Origin: JABMQB01 sp963678235
GTDB lineage: Bacteria; Bacteroidota; Bacteroidia; Bacteroidales; Prolixibacteraceae
Direction: 5' to 3'
Assembly: GCA_963678235.1 (NCBI GenBank)
Contig: OY782766.1
Coordinates: 3,658,001 to 3,722,000, forward strand
DNA: 64,000 nt
Shown here: one piece after another, positions 8,223 through 16,541 of the stretch
How positions within the stretch are numbered: the first letter of the stretch is position 1
How the letters are laid out: each line of letters starts with the position of its first letter
Notes under the pieces: model-generated
Database searches by the model: none
What the model was told of the DNA's origin: nothing
The model's input: only the letters and a program-made list of their open reading frames with translations
Position numbers and translations under genes: made by a program

Positions 8223-9209
8223 ATGAGTTATATACCTGGGGAAGAAAGATATTCTAAAATGCCCTACAACAATTGTGGAAAATGGGGCTTAAAATTACCT
8301 GCAATATCATTGGGATTGTGGCACAACTTTGGGGGAATAGATGATTTTGAAAAGGCAGGAAAAATTATTCATAAAGCTTTTGATTTGGGCATTACCCATT
8401 TTGATCTTGCAAATAACTATGGCCCGCCACCAGGTTCTGCTGAAGAAAATTTCGGCAAGATATTGAAACAGGACTTTGGTGCATACAGGGATGAGTTAAT
8501 TATTTCGAGCAAAGCAGGTTATCTAATGTGGGATGGACCCTATGGCGACTGGGGAAGTAGAAAGTATTTATTGGCAAGTCTTGATCAGAGTTTAAAAAGG
8601 CTGGGGATAGAATATGTAGATATTTTCTATTCTCACCGACCAGATCCGAACACTCCTTTAGAAGAAACTATGATGGCACTGGACCATGCAATAAGGTCTG
8701 GAAAAGCATTGTACGTAGGAATTTCAAATTATCCGGCAGAGAAGGCAAAAGAAGCTTCAAAAATTTTAAAGGAGCTGGGCACGCCTTGCTTAATCCACCA
8801 ACCGAAATATTCGATGTTTGAACGTTGGGTTGAAGATGGGTTATTGGATGTATTAGAAGAAGAAGGGATTGGTTGTATCCCATTTTCACCTTTGGCCCAA
8901 GGGCTGCTTACAAATAAATATCTTCATGGAATTCCGGAAGGTTCAAGGGCAACACGCGAAGTTTTTTTGAAGAAAGATCAGGTTGAAAGTGTGCATAAAA
9001 AGGTTGTTGCATTGAATGAAATTGCATTAAGGCGTGGTCAATCGCTGGCTCAAATGGCACTAGCATGGATATTAAAAGATAAACGTATTACCTCCGTACT
9101 TATAGGAGCAAGTTCGGTGAAGCAAGTAGAAGATAATGTGGATACATTAAGCAACCTTTATTTTGAAGAAGAAGAATTGGCAACTATTGAGAAAATTTTG
9201 AGGGAATAA
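8223..9209 (+). CDS. gpr: L-glyceraldehyde 3-phosphate reductase-type aldo/keto reductase
   Basis: The 328-residue protein is collinear with Escherichia coli YghZ (Gpr). Matching stretches include LPAISLGLWHNFG near residue 25, ITHFDLANNYGPPPGSAEENFG at 58-79, where Asp62 and Tyr67 belong to the catalytic tetrad, SRKYLLASLDQSLKRLG near 115, and VDIFYSHR with the catalytic His near 138. SVLIGASS near the C-terminus binds NADPH. The enzyme reduces methylglyoxal and L-glyceraldehyde 3-phosphate, protecting against toxic triose derivatives. It follows the acyltransferase gene by two bases, though the functional link is not obvious. Confidence 0.85.
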   Translation: MSYIPGEERYSKMPYNNCGKWGLKLPAISLGLWHNFGGIDDFEKAGKIIHKAFDLGITHFDLANNYGPPPGSAEENFGKILKQDFGAYRDELIISSKAGYLMWDGPYGDWGSRKYLLASLDQSLKRLGIEYVDIFYSHRPDPNTPLEETMMALDHAIRSGKALYVGISNYPAEKAKEASKILKELGTPCLIHQPKYSMFERWVEDGLLDVLEEEGIGCIPFSPLAQGLLTNKYLHGIPEGSRATREVFLKKDQVESVHKKVVALNEIALRRGQSLAQMALAWILKDKRITSVLIGASSVKQVEDNVDTLSNLYFEEEELATIEKILRE

Positions 9210-9277
9210 GTTCTCTGGAATTTATGCGTAGTAATAGAAAATTGTGCATAAAACACCAAACCAGACACCCAATTTTG

Positions 9278-9763
9278 TTACCCTATACTTTGGAATTTCT
9301 CAAATTCAGTAATATAGCTCAAGATTTGATTTAGGCATTCGCCAAATTCCTTGTTAATTTGGTGTGCCCAAAACCGCATGACGGTCCAACCTTGTTCTTT
9401 CAGGAGAAGATTGTTTTCAGCGTCCCTTTGCATATTCCGTTCTATTTTTGGTATCCAAAATGCTTTGTTTGATTTGATGCTTTTTTTCTTTTTATCCCAA
9501 TCGTATCCATGCCAGAATTCGCCATCAATAAAAAGGATTAGCTTGAATTTTGAGATAACAATATCCGGTTTTCCCGGAAGTGATTTTACATTTTTCCGAT
9601 ACCTGATTCCCACATTCCAGAGGGCTTTTCTGAGCTGAACTTCCGGTTTGGTTTCCTTTGCTTTAATTCTGCTCATTAAAGCAGAACGCTTTTTTGTTGT
9701 ATAAAAACCATTTGCCTCTTCAAAGCGTGGGACTACAATCTTATTTCTTTTATAGCTAATCAA
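9278..9763 (-). CDS. vsr: very short patch repair endonuclease (Vsr)
   Basis: The 161-residue protein carries the Vsr core: FYTTKKRSALMSRIKAKETKPE at 20-41, YRKNVKSLPGKPDIVI at 55-70 with the catalytic Asp67, LFIDGEFWHGYDW at 77-89 with His85, and the FWIPKIERNMQRD helix at 102-114. Vsr nicks DNA at T:G mismatches produced by deamination of 5-methylcytosine and normally sits beside a cytosine-5 methyltransferase. No methyltransferase gene is present nearby, so it is an orphan copy at the edge of an accessory island. The start gives the full N-terminal extension usual for the family. Confidence 0.85.
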   Translation of the reverse strand: MISYKRNKIVVPRFEEANGFYTTKKRSALMSRIKAKETKPEVQLRKALWNVGIRYRKNVKSLPGKPDIVISKFKLILFIDGEFWHGYDWDKKKKSIKSNKAFWIPKIERNMQRDAENNLLLKEQGWTVMRFWAHQINKEFGECLNQILSYITEFEKFQSIG

Positions 9764-9927
9764 TTGATTTAATTTGTGACTTCAACATTAGGGTTTAGTT
9801 GGTGCAAGAATGGTATCCAATAGCGGGCTTTGTTCCAATCAAATTATACGAATGATGAAGCGGGATAAAAACCGCTCAAATATCTATTATCTCTGCTATT
9901 ATTTTTACACATTCTCGTGATTTGTTA

Positions 9928-11166
9928 TTATTTCTTTTCGTTTGTTTCAAGTAGCCAATTAAATACATTAATGTGTCTTATCCCGCTTCGATTTTGAGTA
10001 AATGAATCAGTAGTGAGCAAATATTTTGGATAGTTGTCCTTGATTTTTTCCAATGCCCCGAACTCACGCTCAATGGTACTTTCATTTGTCATTTGCCAAG
10101 CCACTTGATAATAATCAATTTCGCCGGTTTGATTTTTACAAACAAAGTCCACTTCCGTATTTCGGGCGGTACCTGTCCATACTTTGTTGCCTCTGCGTAA
10201 TAATTCTAAATAAACAATATTTTCTAGAATGAGACCACTTTCCGTTATTCTCTCTTTACCTGTCAAAACATTTAGTAAACCGGTATCCACCAAATAATAT
10301 TTTTCTTGCGTGGCCAATTGTTTTTTCCCTTTCAAATCGAATCGGTTTACTTTATAAAATACAAAGCTTGTCACTAAATAATCCAAATACTTTTCAACCG
10401 TAGAGTGATGTATGTTTTGTCCGTCTTGCTTAAGGGTTTTAGAAATATTACCTGGTGAAAGTTGATTTCCGATATTAGAAGCTATAAATTTTACGATGTT
10501 TGCAAAAGCACGTTTATCGTTTATTTGATGTCGTTGAGTAATGTCTTTTTCAATTATCGTCGTGTAAATGGCATCAAGGTATTCATATATCTTATCAAAA
10601 CCACTTTCACGCAATTCAACACCTTTTGGCAATGAGGTCTCATTTACATAATCAAAAAATAAGGCTTCGAAATTGAGGTATTTGTTACCCGTGTCAATAT
10701 TGCGGGCTGTTAAGTATTCTTTAAATGAAAATGGTAAAAGAGAAATTTCAATGTAACGACCGCTCAATAAAGTTGCCAATTCACTACTCAACAAAAATGC
10801 ATTTGAACCTGTAATATAAATATCTGTATTTTCTGTTGCAAAAAGCCCGTCCACTAATTTTTCGAAGAATGGGATATTTTGTACTTCATCCAAGAAAACG
10901 TAGTTGGTTTTATCGGGTTGCAATTTTTTCTTTATTTCAAAATAGATGTCGCTCCAGGTTTTGTTCAGATAATTTTCTGGTAGTTCAAAATTGAAAAATT
11001 GCATTTGTCGCTTACCAATGCCTAGTTTTAATAAATGGTCATAGTAAATTTTAAGCAAAGTACTTTTTCCTGACCTACGCAAACCACTCACAACTTTTAT
11101 AAGGTCTTTGTCTTTGTAAGACAGCAGTTTGTCTATGTATTCTTTTCGATTTGTGTAGTTATCCAT
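9928..11166 (-). CDS. AAA_14/DUF4143 family ATPase
   Basis: The 412-residue protein has a Walker A motif GLRRSGKST at 28-36 and a Walker B motif YVFLDEVQ near 92-99, followed by sensor motif ITGSNAFLLSSELATLLSGR. The C-terminal DUF4143 part includes KYYLVDTGLLN and EVDFVCKNQTGEIDYYQVAW, the latter resembling a PD-(D/E)XK nuclease-like core. These proteins are very common in Bacteroidota, lie in variable regions, and have no settled function; links to DNA or mobile-element biology are proposed. It lies between the orphan vsr gene and the HicAB cassette. Confidence 0.8.
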   Translation of the reverse strand: MDNYTNRKEYIDKLLSYKDKDLIKVVSGLRRSGKSTLLKIYYDHLLKLGIGKRQMQFFNFELPENYLNKTWSDIYFEIKKKLQPDKTNYVFLDEVQNIPFFEKLVDGLFATENTDIYITGSNAFLLSSELATLLSGRYIEISLLPFSFKEYLTARNIDTGNKYLNFEALFFDYVNETSLPKGVELRESGFDKIYEYLDAIYTTIIEKDITQRHQINDKRAFANIVKFIASNIGNQLSPGNISKTLKQDGQNIHHSTVEKYLDYLVTSFVFYKVNRFDLKGKKQLATQEKYYLVDTGLLNVLTGKERITESGLILENIVYLELLRRGNKVWTGTARNTEVDFVCKNQTGEIDYYQVAWQMTNESTIEREFGALEKIKDNYPKYLLTTDSFTQNRSGIRHINVFNWLLETNEKK

Positions 11167-11233
11167 TCAACAAAGTTACAACTTAAATTATCAAAACTTG
11201 CACAAATTGTAAATTTTGATGATTTGTCTTATT

Positions 11234-11361
11234 GTAGCAGTTTGCGGTTTTACCGCTACATACAGGGTTGGCACATGTTGTCGGGGCGGATTTCGGAGAG
11301 CGTTCCTGTCCGAAGGACACGGAACTGCGATGCGAGAATCCAAGGATGGCGCACCACCAAC
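11234..11361. repeat. strongly folding intergenic element beside hicAB, attC-like
   Basis: This stretch is richer in GC than its surroundings and has nested inverted repeats. GCGGT (11244-11248) pairs with ACCGC (11252-11256). A long imperfect hairpin runs from GGATT at 11288 to AATCC at 11341; its tip, GTTCC-TGTCC / GGACA-C-GGAAC (11302-11325), has a single bulged base. An outer GTTGG (11267-11271) pairs with CCAAC (11357-11361). Foldback arms with an extrahelical base recall integron attC sites, but the canonical core heptamers are not present, so that name is only a comparison. Short reading frames across it look like chance. Confidence 0.45.
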
Positions 11362-11383
11362 TCCGCAATGCAATTTGCAATTT

Positions 11384-11396
11384 GTTATAGCCAGTG
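11384..11396 (-). repeat. left 13-bp inverted repeat flanking hicAB
   Basis: Read on the minus strand this is CACTGGCTATAAC; the copy at 12084-12096 reads CATTGGCTATAAC on the plus strand, 12 of 13 identical. The two point outward and bracket the toxin-antitoxin pair almost exactly. Confidence 0.6.
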
Positions 11397-11399
11397 TTT

Positions 11400-11795
11400 T
11401 TATGTTTTATAAATCAGGTTCATTTCAGATAATTCTTGTCCAATTTGGTGAATTCCGCTTAATATTTTTTCAGTTTGGTTTTCAGATGGTTTTTTATGTC
11501 CTTGCACATATTGAGATAACAGAGTTGGGTTCATTCCTATTTTTTCTGCAAGAAATTTTGCGTTAAGAACTTTATAATATTGAAAGAATTGGGCAAAGTC
11601 AATTTCAAATTTTAAGTTCTCATGTGTAATTTCAAATTCATTCTCAAAATTTAATTGAGTTGCTTCAAGTGCATTATTTATTAATTCAGGAATAGTCCGC
11701 CCAGTTGTAAATATTGGATATTCTTCAGAATATGCTGAAAATCCAGTTTTTGTTTTTTCAACTATTATTTTAATTTTTTTCTTAAAAGTTTTCAT
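11400..11795 (-). CDS. hicB: HicB-type antitoxin with C-terminal helix-turn-helix
   Basis: The 131-residue protein has a HicB partial RNase H-like fold at residues 5-50 (IIVEKTKTGFSAYSEEYPIFTTGRTIPELINNALEA) and a C-terminal XRE-like helix-turn-helix at about 79-115 (LNAKFLAEKIGMNPTLLSQYVQGHKKPS). HicB binds and blocks the HicA ribonuclease and represses its own promoter through the DNA-binding domain. It starts 11 bp after hicA, in the toxin-first order normal for this system. Confidence 0.8.
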   Translation of the reverse strand: MKTFKKKIKIIVEKTKTGFSAYSEEYPIFTTGRTIPELINNALEATQLNFENEFEITHENLKFEIDFAQFFQYYKVLNAKFLAEKIGMNPTLLSQYVQGHKKPSENQTEKILSGIHQIGQELSEMNLIYKT

Positions 11796-11806
11796 AATTC
11801 ATGTTT

Positions 11807-11995
11807 TTAAAGTGTAATTCCTGCATCTCTCAAAATTTTCTTCTCAAGTCCTTTTCCGACCTCTTGACTTCCATGGTTTGGAAAGATTATTATTCCTTCT
11901 TTTTGGTCATGTTTTAATTTTACATGAGAACCTTTTTGTGAAATTGGGTACCAGCCATCTTTTTTCAAGAGTCGAAATAATTCGGAGCATTTCAT
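11807..11995 (-). CDS. hicA: HicA-type mRNA interferase toxin
   Basis: The 62-residue protein is a typical HicA: LFRLLKKDGWYPISQKGSHVKLKH, with the catalytic His24 in the GSH motif, and a C-terminal GKGLEKKILRDAGI helix. It folds as a double-stranded RNA-binding-like domain that cleaves mRNA when unbound. It is the upstream gene of the pair with the HicB antitoxin at 11400-11795, and the whole unit is bracketed by 13-bp inverted repeats. Confidence 0.85.
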   Translation of the reverse strand: MKCSELFRLLKKDGWYPISQKGSHVKLKHDQKEGIIIFPNHGSQEVGKGLEKKILRDAGITL

Positions 11996-12083
11996 GTAAT
12001 TAATTTTTTCTAAATCGCACTCAAAGGTAAATAATAATTTACTTTTAGCAATGAGATTAGTGTAGGAATTTTCTTTTTTTCAA

Positions 12084-12124
12084 CATTGGCTATAACGTTG
12101 CTATAAACAAACATCAAACGTTAT
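12084..12124 (+). repeat. right inverted repeat flanking hicAB with adjacent small palindrome
   Basis: CATTGGCTATAAC (12084-12096) is the mate of the repeat at 11384-11396. It runs directly into ATAACGTT (12092-12099), which is the reverse complement of AACGTTAT (12117-12124), giving a small foldback at the outer edge of the cassette. Confidence 0.5.
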
Positions 12125-12197
12125 GCAAGTTAATCAATTGATCCCTTTTCACCTACTATAAAAAGGACCGGGGTTATCGAAAAAGATTATTTGGGAA

Positions 12198-12317
12198 AAC
12201 TAATGAAACTTTTTGCAGCAAGGTGCAGGGAATAAAAACAATGAGATCCCGATGCAGAGTAATCGGGATCAGTTCGACTAAATAATTTTTAAAAACAAAA
12301 TCATAGTCTCTCTGATA
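12198..12317 (-). repeat. dispersed ~120-bp repeat, copy 1
   Basis: The minus strand of this segment aligns along its whole length with 25923-26046 on the plus strand, at roughly three quarters identity by eye. Best conserved blocks are GAGACTrTGATTTTGTTT, CGAACTGATCCCGA, GGGATCTC, and TTTATTCCCyGCACCkTGCTGC (y, k, r are ambiguity codes). A central hairpin of GATCCCGA against TCGGGATC is kept. No reading frame is shared. It may be a non-autonomous mobile element or a recurring non-coding unit. Confidence 0.65.
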
Positions 12318-12322
12318 TAAAC

Positions 12323-12358
12323 AAAAAGCAGCTGGCAAAAAACTGCCAACTGCTTTTT
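12323..12358. terminator. intrinsic terminator downstream of the 58-residue membrane protein gene
   Basis: AAAAAGCAG-c-TGGCA pairs with TGCCA-a-CTGCTTTTT around a 6-base loop, with T runs on both strands. It lies 18 bp past the stop of the small minus-strand gene at 12376-12552, and could also stop plus-strand transcription. Confidence 0.7.
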
Positions 12359-12375
12359 TATTTTTATCAGGATTG

Positions 12376-12552
12376 TTAAAAGTTAACGATGTAGTTTGCC
12401 CCCATAAACAGGGCAATGATAAATGCGATTCCTGCCATCAATCCCAATGCCAGTGAAATAATCACATTAAGAGGTAGCAATTGTTTTTCACCCTCACGCG
12501 AAGTTGAAATAACAATTTGACTTTGTGTTTCCATTTGATTGTTTGTTTTCAT
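12376..12552 (-). CDS. 58-residue single-helix membrane protein
   Basis: An ATG at 12552 opens a 58-codon frame ending TAA at 12376. The product begins MKTNNQMETQSQIVIS, has a short charged segment (SREGEKQ) and then one strong membrane helix (about residues 28-50) rich in Gly, Ala and Leu, ending NYIVNF. It has its own -7 box (TACATTTG at 12645-12638) and its own terminator, which argues that it is a real gene despite its size. I do not recognise a family. Codon 7 is also ATG (MetEThrGln), so a slightly shorter form is possible. Confidence 0.65.
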   Translation of the reverse strand: MKTNNQMETQSQIVISTSREGEKQLLPLNVIISLALGLMAGIAFIIALFMGANYIVNF

Positions 12553-12637
12553 CTTTCTAATTTTCGTTACAGAATATTCAGCTTTCTGAAGTATTCCTTA
12601 CTTGAATTTAAAGACCTATATGCCTTTTTTTGCGCTG

Positions 12638-12645
12638 CAAATGTA
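12638..12645 (-). promoter_or_regulatory. -7 promoter box of the 58-residue gene
   Basis: TACATTTG on the minus strand matches TAnnTTTG exactly. A TTTG lies 24 bp upstream, a little farther than the usual 19-21 bp. The predicted leader is about 80 nt. The stretch 12646-12951, between this box and the pheS terminator, contains nothing else I can identify. Confidence 0.45.
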
Positions 12646-12951
12646 GAATTTACTTTCTTATTCTGTTTACAAACGCGTTTGCAGCCCTTATTATTTTGAT
12701 GAATTAATATTGACTTAAAACTTAAAAGCAACTTTTATTCAAAAAAGATATGGCGAAATATCTGAAAACCATATAGTTATGACAGTAAAAGAATGTTTTT
12801 AATGAACATTTTATTGTTGATAAATCGAATTTGGACAAGCCTTCATTTGTGTTTAATTAGCACATTATCAGAAACTTACGAATATGAATATCAATATGGT
12901 ATTTAAAGCAATATTTTCAATCCATACGGGCAATAAATACACAGATTAACC

Positions 12952-12976
12952 AAAAATTCCTCTTAAAATGAGGGAA
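12952..12976 (-). terminator. probable pheS terminator
   Basis: On the minus strand TTCCCTC and AGAGGAA pair around ATTTTA and are followed by TTTTT, about 50 bp after the pheS stop. The stem is short, so the call is moderate. Confidence 0.4.
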
Positions 12977-13024
12977 ATTGCCTGAAGTTTGGGCAAAAAA
13001 TCAACGGATAATAATAGATAAAAA

Positions 13025-14044
13025 CTAAAGTGCCGACTCAAATTGTTTTAAGAACCTCACATCGTTTTCAAAGAAATGCCTGATGTCTTTAATCCCATAA
13101 CGGAGCATTGTAATCCGTTCGATTCCCATTCCAAAGGCAAAGCCAGTATATTTATGGCTATCGATATTGCAGCTTTCCAGCACGTTAGGGTCAACCATTC
13201 CGCAGCCTAAAATTTCGAGCCATCCGGTGTATTTGCAAACATTACAGCCTTTGCCACCACAAATGGAGCAACTTACGTCCATTTCCGCTGAAGGTTCTGT
13301 AAATGGGAAGTATGATGGGCGCAACCTGATTTTTGTATTTTCCCCGAAAAGTTCTTTCGCAAATTGTAGCAAGGTTTGTTTCAAATCGGCAAACGACACA
13401 TTTTCGTCCACATATAAACCTTCAATTTGGTGGAATATACAATGTGAGCGGGCAGAAATGGCTTCATTTCGGAATACCCTGCCAGGAAAAATTGCCCGGA
13501 TAGGAGGCTGTGTCCTTTCCATCATCCTGATTTGTACACTTGAAGTATGCGTCCTTAAAAGCACGTCCGGATCTTTTTCGATAAAAAAAGTATCCTGCAT
13601 ATCGCGCGCCGGATGTTCAGGTGGGAAATTTAAAGCAGAAAATACGTGCCAATCATCTTCAATTTCCGGTCCTTCTGAAACTGTAAACCCAAGCCTACCA
13701 AAAATATCAATAATCTCGTTTTTTACGATTGAAAGTGGATGCCTGGTACCCAATTTCATTGACTCTCCCGGGCGTGTTAAATCCAGTCCCTCGTCGCTGG
13801 TTGTTGATGATTCAAACCCTTCACGTAATTTGTTAATCTGTTCAAGGGCAAAATTTTTAAGCACATTGATGGCATTACCAACTTCTTTTTTCTGATCTGC
13901 AGGCACATTTTTAAACTCGGAAAAAAGCTGGTTAACTTTCCCTTTTTTACTAATGTATTTAATCCTGAGTTCGTCCACTTCCTCTAAAGAAGAAGCTGTT
14001 ATTGCTGTTAACTCTTCCTGAAGTTGTTTAATTTTATCTAACAT
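13025..14044 (-). CDS. pheS: phenylalanine--tRNA ligase alpha subunit
   Basis: The 339-residue protein has the usual N-terminal coiled-coil (residues 1-90) that contacts the tRNA, then the class II synthetase core: motif 2 around VFRNEAISARSHCIFHQIEG, SYFPFTEPSAEMDV for substrate binding, and motif 3 GFAFGMGIERITMLRYG near the C-terminus. An insert with CSICGGKGCNVC is a probable zinc or knuckle loop, common in this phylum. It charges tRNA-Phe together with PheT; pheT is not adjacent, as is often the case in Bacteroidota. Confidence 0.95.
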   Translation of the reverse strand: MLDKIKQLQEELTAITASSLEEVDELRIKYISKKGKVNQLFSEFKNVPADQKKEVGNAINVLKNFALEQINKLREGFESSTTSDEGLDLTRPGESMKLGTRHPLSIVKNEIIDIFGRLGFTVSEGPEIEDDWHVFSALNFPPEHPARDMQDTFFIEKDPDVLLRTHTSSVQIRMMERTQPPIRAIFPGRVFRNEAISARSHCIFHQIEGLYVDENVSFADLKQTLLQFAKELFGENTKIRLRPSYFPFTEPSAEMDVSCSICGGKGCNVCKYTGWLEILGCGMVDPNVLESCNIDSHKYTGFAFGMGIERITMLRYGIKDIRHFFENDVRFLKQFESAL

Positions 14045-14149
14045 GTTGCTCTAAATTTCTTGAAGGGCAAAGATAATCATTCCATTTAAATGCAGGAAGC
14101 TAAAAACAGGAGGGCTTAAAGTTTAATTGATACAAACCCATGAAACCAT

Positions 14150-15235
14150 TTAATCTTCGGGAATTGAGCCTTTTTGTAGCACAAACCTTAGTAAAACCGC
14201 TTCATGGTCCGAATACTGAAAATTTTGTGGAACAACTTTTATATTCAACACGTCAATATTGGGCGAAAGGATAAAATAGTCAATAACGGTGGTTAAGGTT
14301 TCCCCTTCAACCAGTGGCGTTTCAATATTTCTGTTCGTTGGTAAGTTACTATCGTAAACAATATTCCAATCCCTTGGGAAATAACCTTCAGTAATTGATT
14401 CCTGTTGTTTCACCGGATATTTTTTATTTACCAGTTCAGGGTTGAAATTTGGAGGATTTTGGTTCCAGTCGCCACCAGCTACCACATAATTTCCTTTGGC
14501 ATATTCTTCCAGCATCATTTTCCGGATCAGGGGCATTTCGGCATTTCGCAATTTCCCATTGGCATCATAAGCCGAATTGTGTGTATTTAAAACCACGATT
14601 TCTTTTCCATTTTGAAGCTTAAACCTCGAAAGTATAAAACAGCGGTCAAGCATAAACAGGTTTTTAGGCCATGCATACGAAGATTGAAATGCAATCCTTT
14701 TCGATTCCATTGGATTCATTCTGGAAAGGTTCATTTGTCCTGCTTTTACCTTTCCCAGTGGGTTAGTAAACGGAACGGGAACAAAACGGACATGGTAATT
14801 ATCGGCATACGAATACGAATATTCGGGCAATGCCTGCGAAATAATTTCAACTTCGTTTTGCCTTTTTGTCCTCGACGATTCCTGATCAACTTCCTGTAAA
14901 ATAATAAAGTCGGCATCCGAATTTTTAGTTAGGAAATTGCATGCCCCATTTGTATATTTTTCAATCAATTCGCTTGTCGGTCGAACCATTTTCCCACCAT
15001 CGTAAAAGAAGTCCATTTCGGCACCTAAGCCACAAAACCCGATATTCCACGATAAAATGGAGAAGGTATCTTTTTCAATTGTTTCGTTGTTTAAACTTCC
15101 TTTAATTTCCAGGTCGATTGTTTCATCTGGTTGGTAATTGGTAATAGTTCCGAAAAGGATAACAACGGCCAGGTATATTGCGCAAAGCAATACAATAAAA
15201 AGTACCAGTCGTGATATTTTTTTAATGATTTTCAT
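14150..15235 (-). CDS. membrane-anchored endonuclease/exonuclease/phosphatase-family protein
   Basis: The 361-residue product has one N-terminal membrane helix (residues 8-30) and then an EEP-fold domain: SWNIGFCG, the metal-binding ILQEVDQ, NTHNSAY, the catalytic VAGGDWNQNP and the C-terminal SDHEAVLLRF. These residues bind Mg2+ and cleave phosphodiester bonds in nucleic acids or phospholipid headgroups; the substrate is not evident. The start at 15235 (MKIIKKIS) is preferred to an in-frame ATG 18 codons upstream because it gives a compact basic-hydrophobic anchor. Confidence 0.75.
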   Translation of the reverse strand: MKIIKKISRLVLFIVLLCAIYLAVVILFGTITNYQPDETIDLEIKGSLNNETIEKDTFSILSWNIGFCGLGAEMDFFYDGGKMVRPTSELIEKYTNGACNFLTKNSDADFIILQEVDQESSRTKRQNEVEIISQALPEYSYSYADNYHVRFVPVPFTNPLGKVKAGQMNLSRMNPMESKRIAFQSSYAWPKNLFMLDRCFILSRFKLQNGKEIVVLNTHNSAYDANGKLRNAEMPLIRKMMLEEYAKGNYVVAGGDWNQNPPNFNPELVNKKYPVKQQESITEGYFPRDWNIVYDSNLPTNRNIETPLVEGETLTTVIDYFILSPNIDVLNIKVVPQNFQYSDHEAVLLRFVLQKGSIPED

Positions 15236-15404
15236 AATATTTTGATTGATGGATAGCTTTACTAAAGTAAGAATTATTTGTGATTTCATTTACGTTCAAT
15301 ATTACCCCAATCCTAGGTTTTAATTAAATTATTCTGCAAAGCCACATATTTTTTCAAACAAAACATAATCTTTGCTTGTCTGTTTTCAAAACAGATTTTC
15401 ATTC

Positions 15405-16541
15405 ATGAAAAAAAGAATAAAATATATGGTTTGGATAATAATAATTGCAGTACTGGTTTCAATGGTAATTTTCACATGGGCATTTACAAGTTTTGCCCCA
15501 CAATTTGGTGCTACTGCAAAAGGGGACAGGGTGTTGAGGATGCAAAGATCGGTAAATTTCAAGAATGGGATATTCCAAAATTTGGAACTTACCCCGATGA
15601 ATGGACCGGAATCTTCGGCACTTGGAACAATGATGGAGTTTATGAAAAAACACGAAGGCAGGGTTCCGAAATCAGAAATTCCGTTTCAGAAAATTAATCC
15701 CAAAAATATTGGCAATGCAGTCGAAAACGATTTAAAAGTAACATGGATTGGTCATTCAACTCTGCTGATTGAAATAGGGAGCAAGGTGTTTCTAACCGAT
15801 CCTGTATTCCGAAAAACAGTTTCCCCAATGATGGTATTTGGTCCAAAATCTTACCAAAAACAAACGCCAATTTCTGTTGATGAAATACCAAACCTGGATG
15901 CAATTATACTTTCGCACGATCATTATGACCATATGGATTATAAGACCATTCTAAAACTCAAGGAAAAAACAAAAAAGTTTTATGTGCCTTTAGGTGTTGG
16001 TGCCCATTTAAACCGATGGGGTGTTGGCAATGAAAGCATAATCGAAAAAGATTGGTGGGAATCGGATAGTTCCATTGAAGGAATTGAAATTATATCGACG
16101 CCTGCCCGGCATTTTTCGGGGCGGGGACTTAACAACCGGTTCTCAACTTTGTGGTGCAGTTGGGTTTTAAAAACAGATGAATTAACTGTGTTTTTTGGAG
16201 GAGACTCGGGTTATGGCGAACATTTCAAGGAAATTGGAGAAAAATACGGTCCTTTTAATTTAACGATGTTGGAATGCGGTGCCTATAATAAAAATTGGCC
16301 ATACATTCACTCTTTCCCGGAGGAAACAGCACAAGCCCAGGTTGACTTGAAGGGCGAAGTGCTTCTCCCCATCCATTGGGCGAAGTTTAACCTTGCCATG
16401 CATCCTTGGAAAGAACCAATTCAGCGCTTGCTGAAAAAGTCGGAAGAACTGAAATTAACAGTCACAACTCCGTTAGTTGGAGAAACTATAATTTATGGGA
16501 GTAATTTACCATCAACAAAGTGGTGGGAATCGATAGAATAG
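15405..16541 (+). CDS. metallo-beta-lactamase-fold hydrolase (UlaG/NAPE-PLD-like)
   Basis: The 378-residue protein has an N-terminal anchor (residues 5-25) and a metallo-beta-lactamase domain: VTWIGHSTLLIEIG, FLTDPVF, the metal site SHDHYDHMD (HxHxDH), ARHFSGRG, and FFGGDSGYGEHF with further ligands. The WIGHST and TDPVF pattern is that of the UlaG/NAPE-PLD-like subgroup, which includes lipid phosphodiesterases and lactonases. An ATG at 15405 is preferred over an upstream in-frame start at 15372. It is divergent from the EEP-family gene. Confidence 0.8.
   Translation: MKKRIKYMVWIIIIAVLVSMVIFTWAFTSFAPQFGATAKGDRVLRMQRSVNFKNGIFQNLELTPMNGPESSALGTMMEFMKKHEGRVPKSEIPFQKINPKNIGNAVENDLKVTWIGHSTLLIEIGSKVFLTDPVFRKTVSPMMVFGPKSYQKQTPISVDEIPNLDAIILSHDHYDHMDYKTILKLKEKTKKFYVPLGVGAHLNRWGVGNESIIEKDWWESDSSIEGIEIISTPARHFSGRGLNNRFSTLWCSWVLKTDELTVFFGGDSGYGEHFKEIGEKYGPFNLTMLECGAYNKNWPYIHSFPEETAQAQVDLKGEVLLPIHWAKFNLAMHPWKEPIQRLLKKSEELKLTVTTPLVGETIIYGSNLPSTKWWESIE

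Noticed and set aside
11216..11566. Several short frames over the folding element and the end of hicB
   Set aside because: They arise from the GC-richer inverted repeats and overlap hicB antisense; no conserved motif or plausible start.
12174..12416. 80-codon minus-strand frame
   Set aside because: It spans a dispersed repeat, a terminator and the end of the 58-codon gene in another frame; it has no promoter or family likeness.
13167..13895. 242-codon plus-strand frame
   Set aside because: Long antisense shadow of pheS, which is unmistakable on the minus strand.
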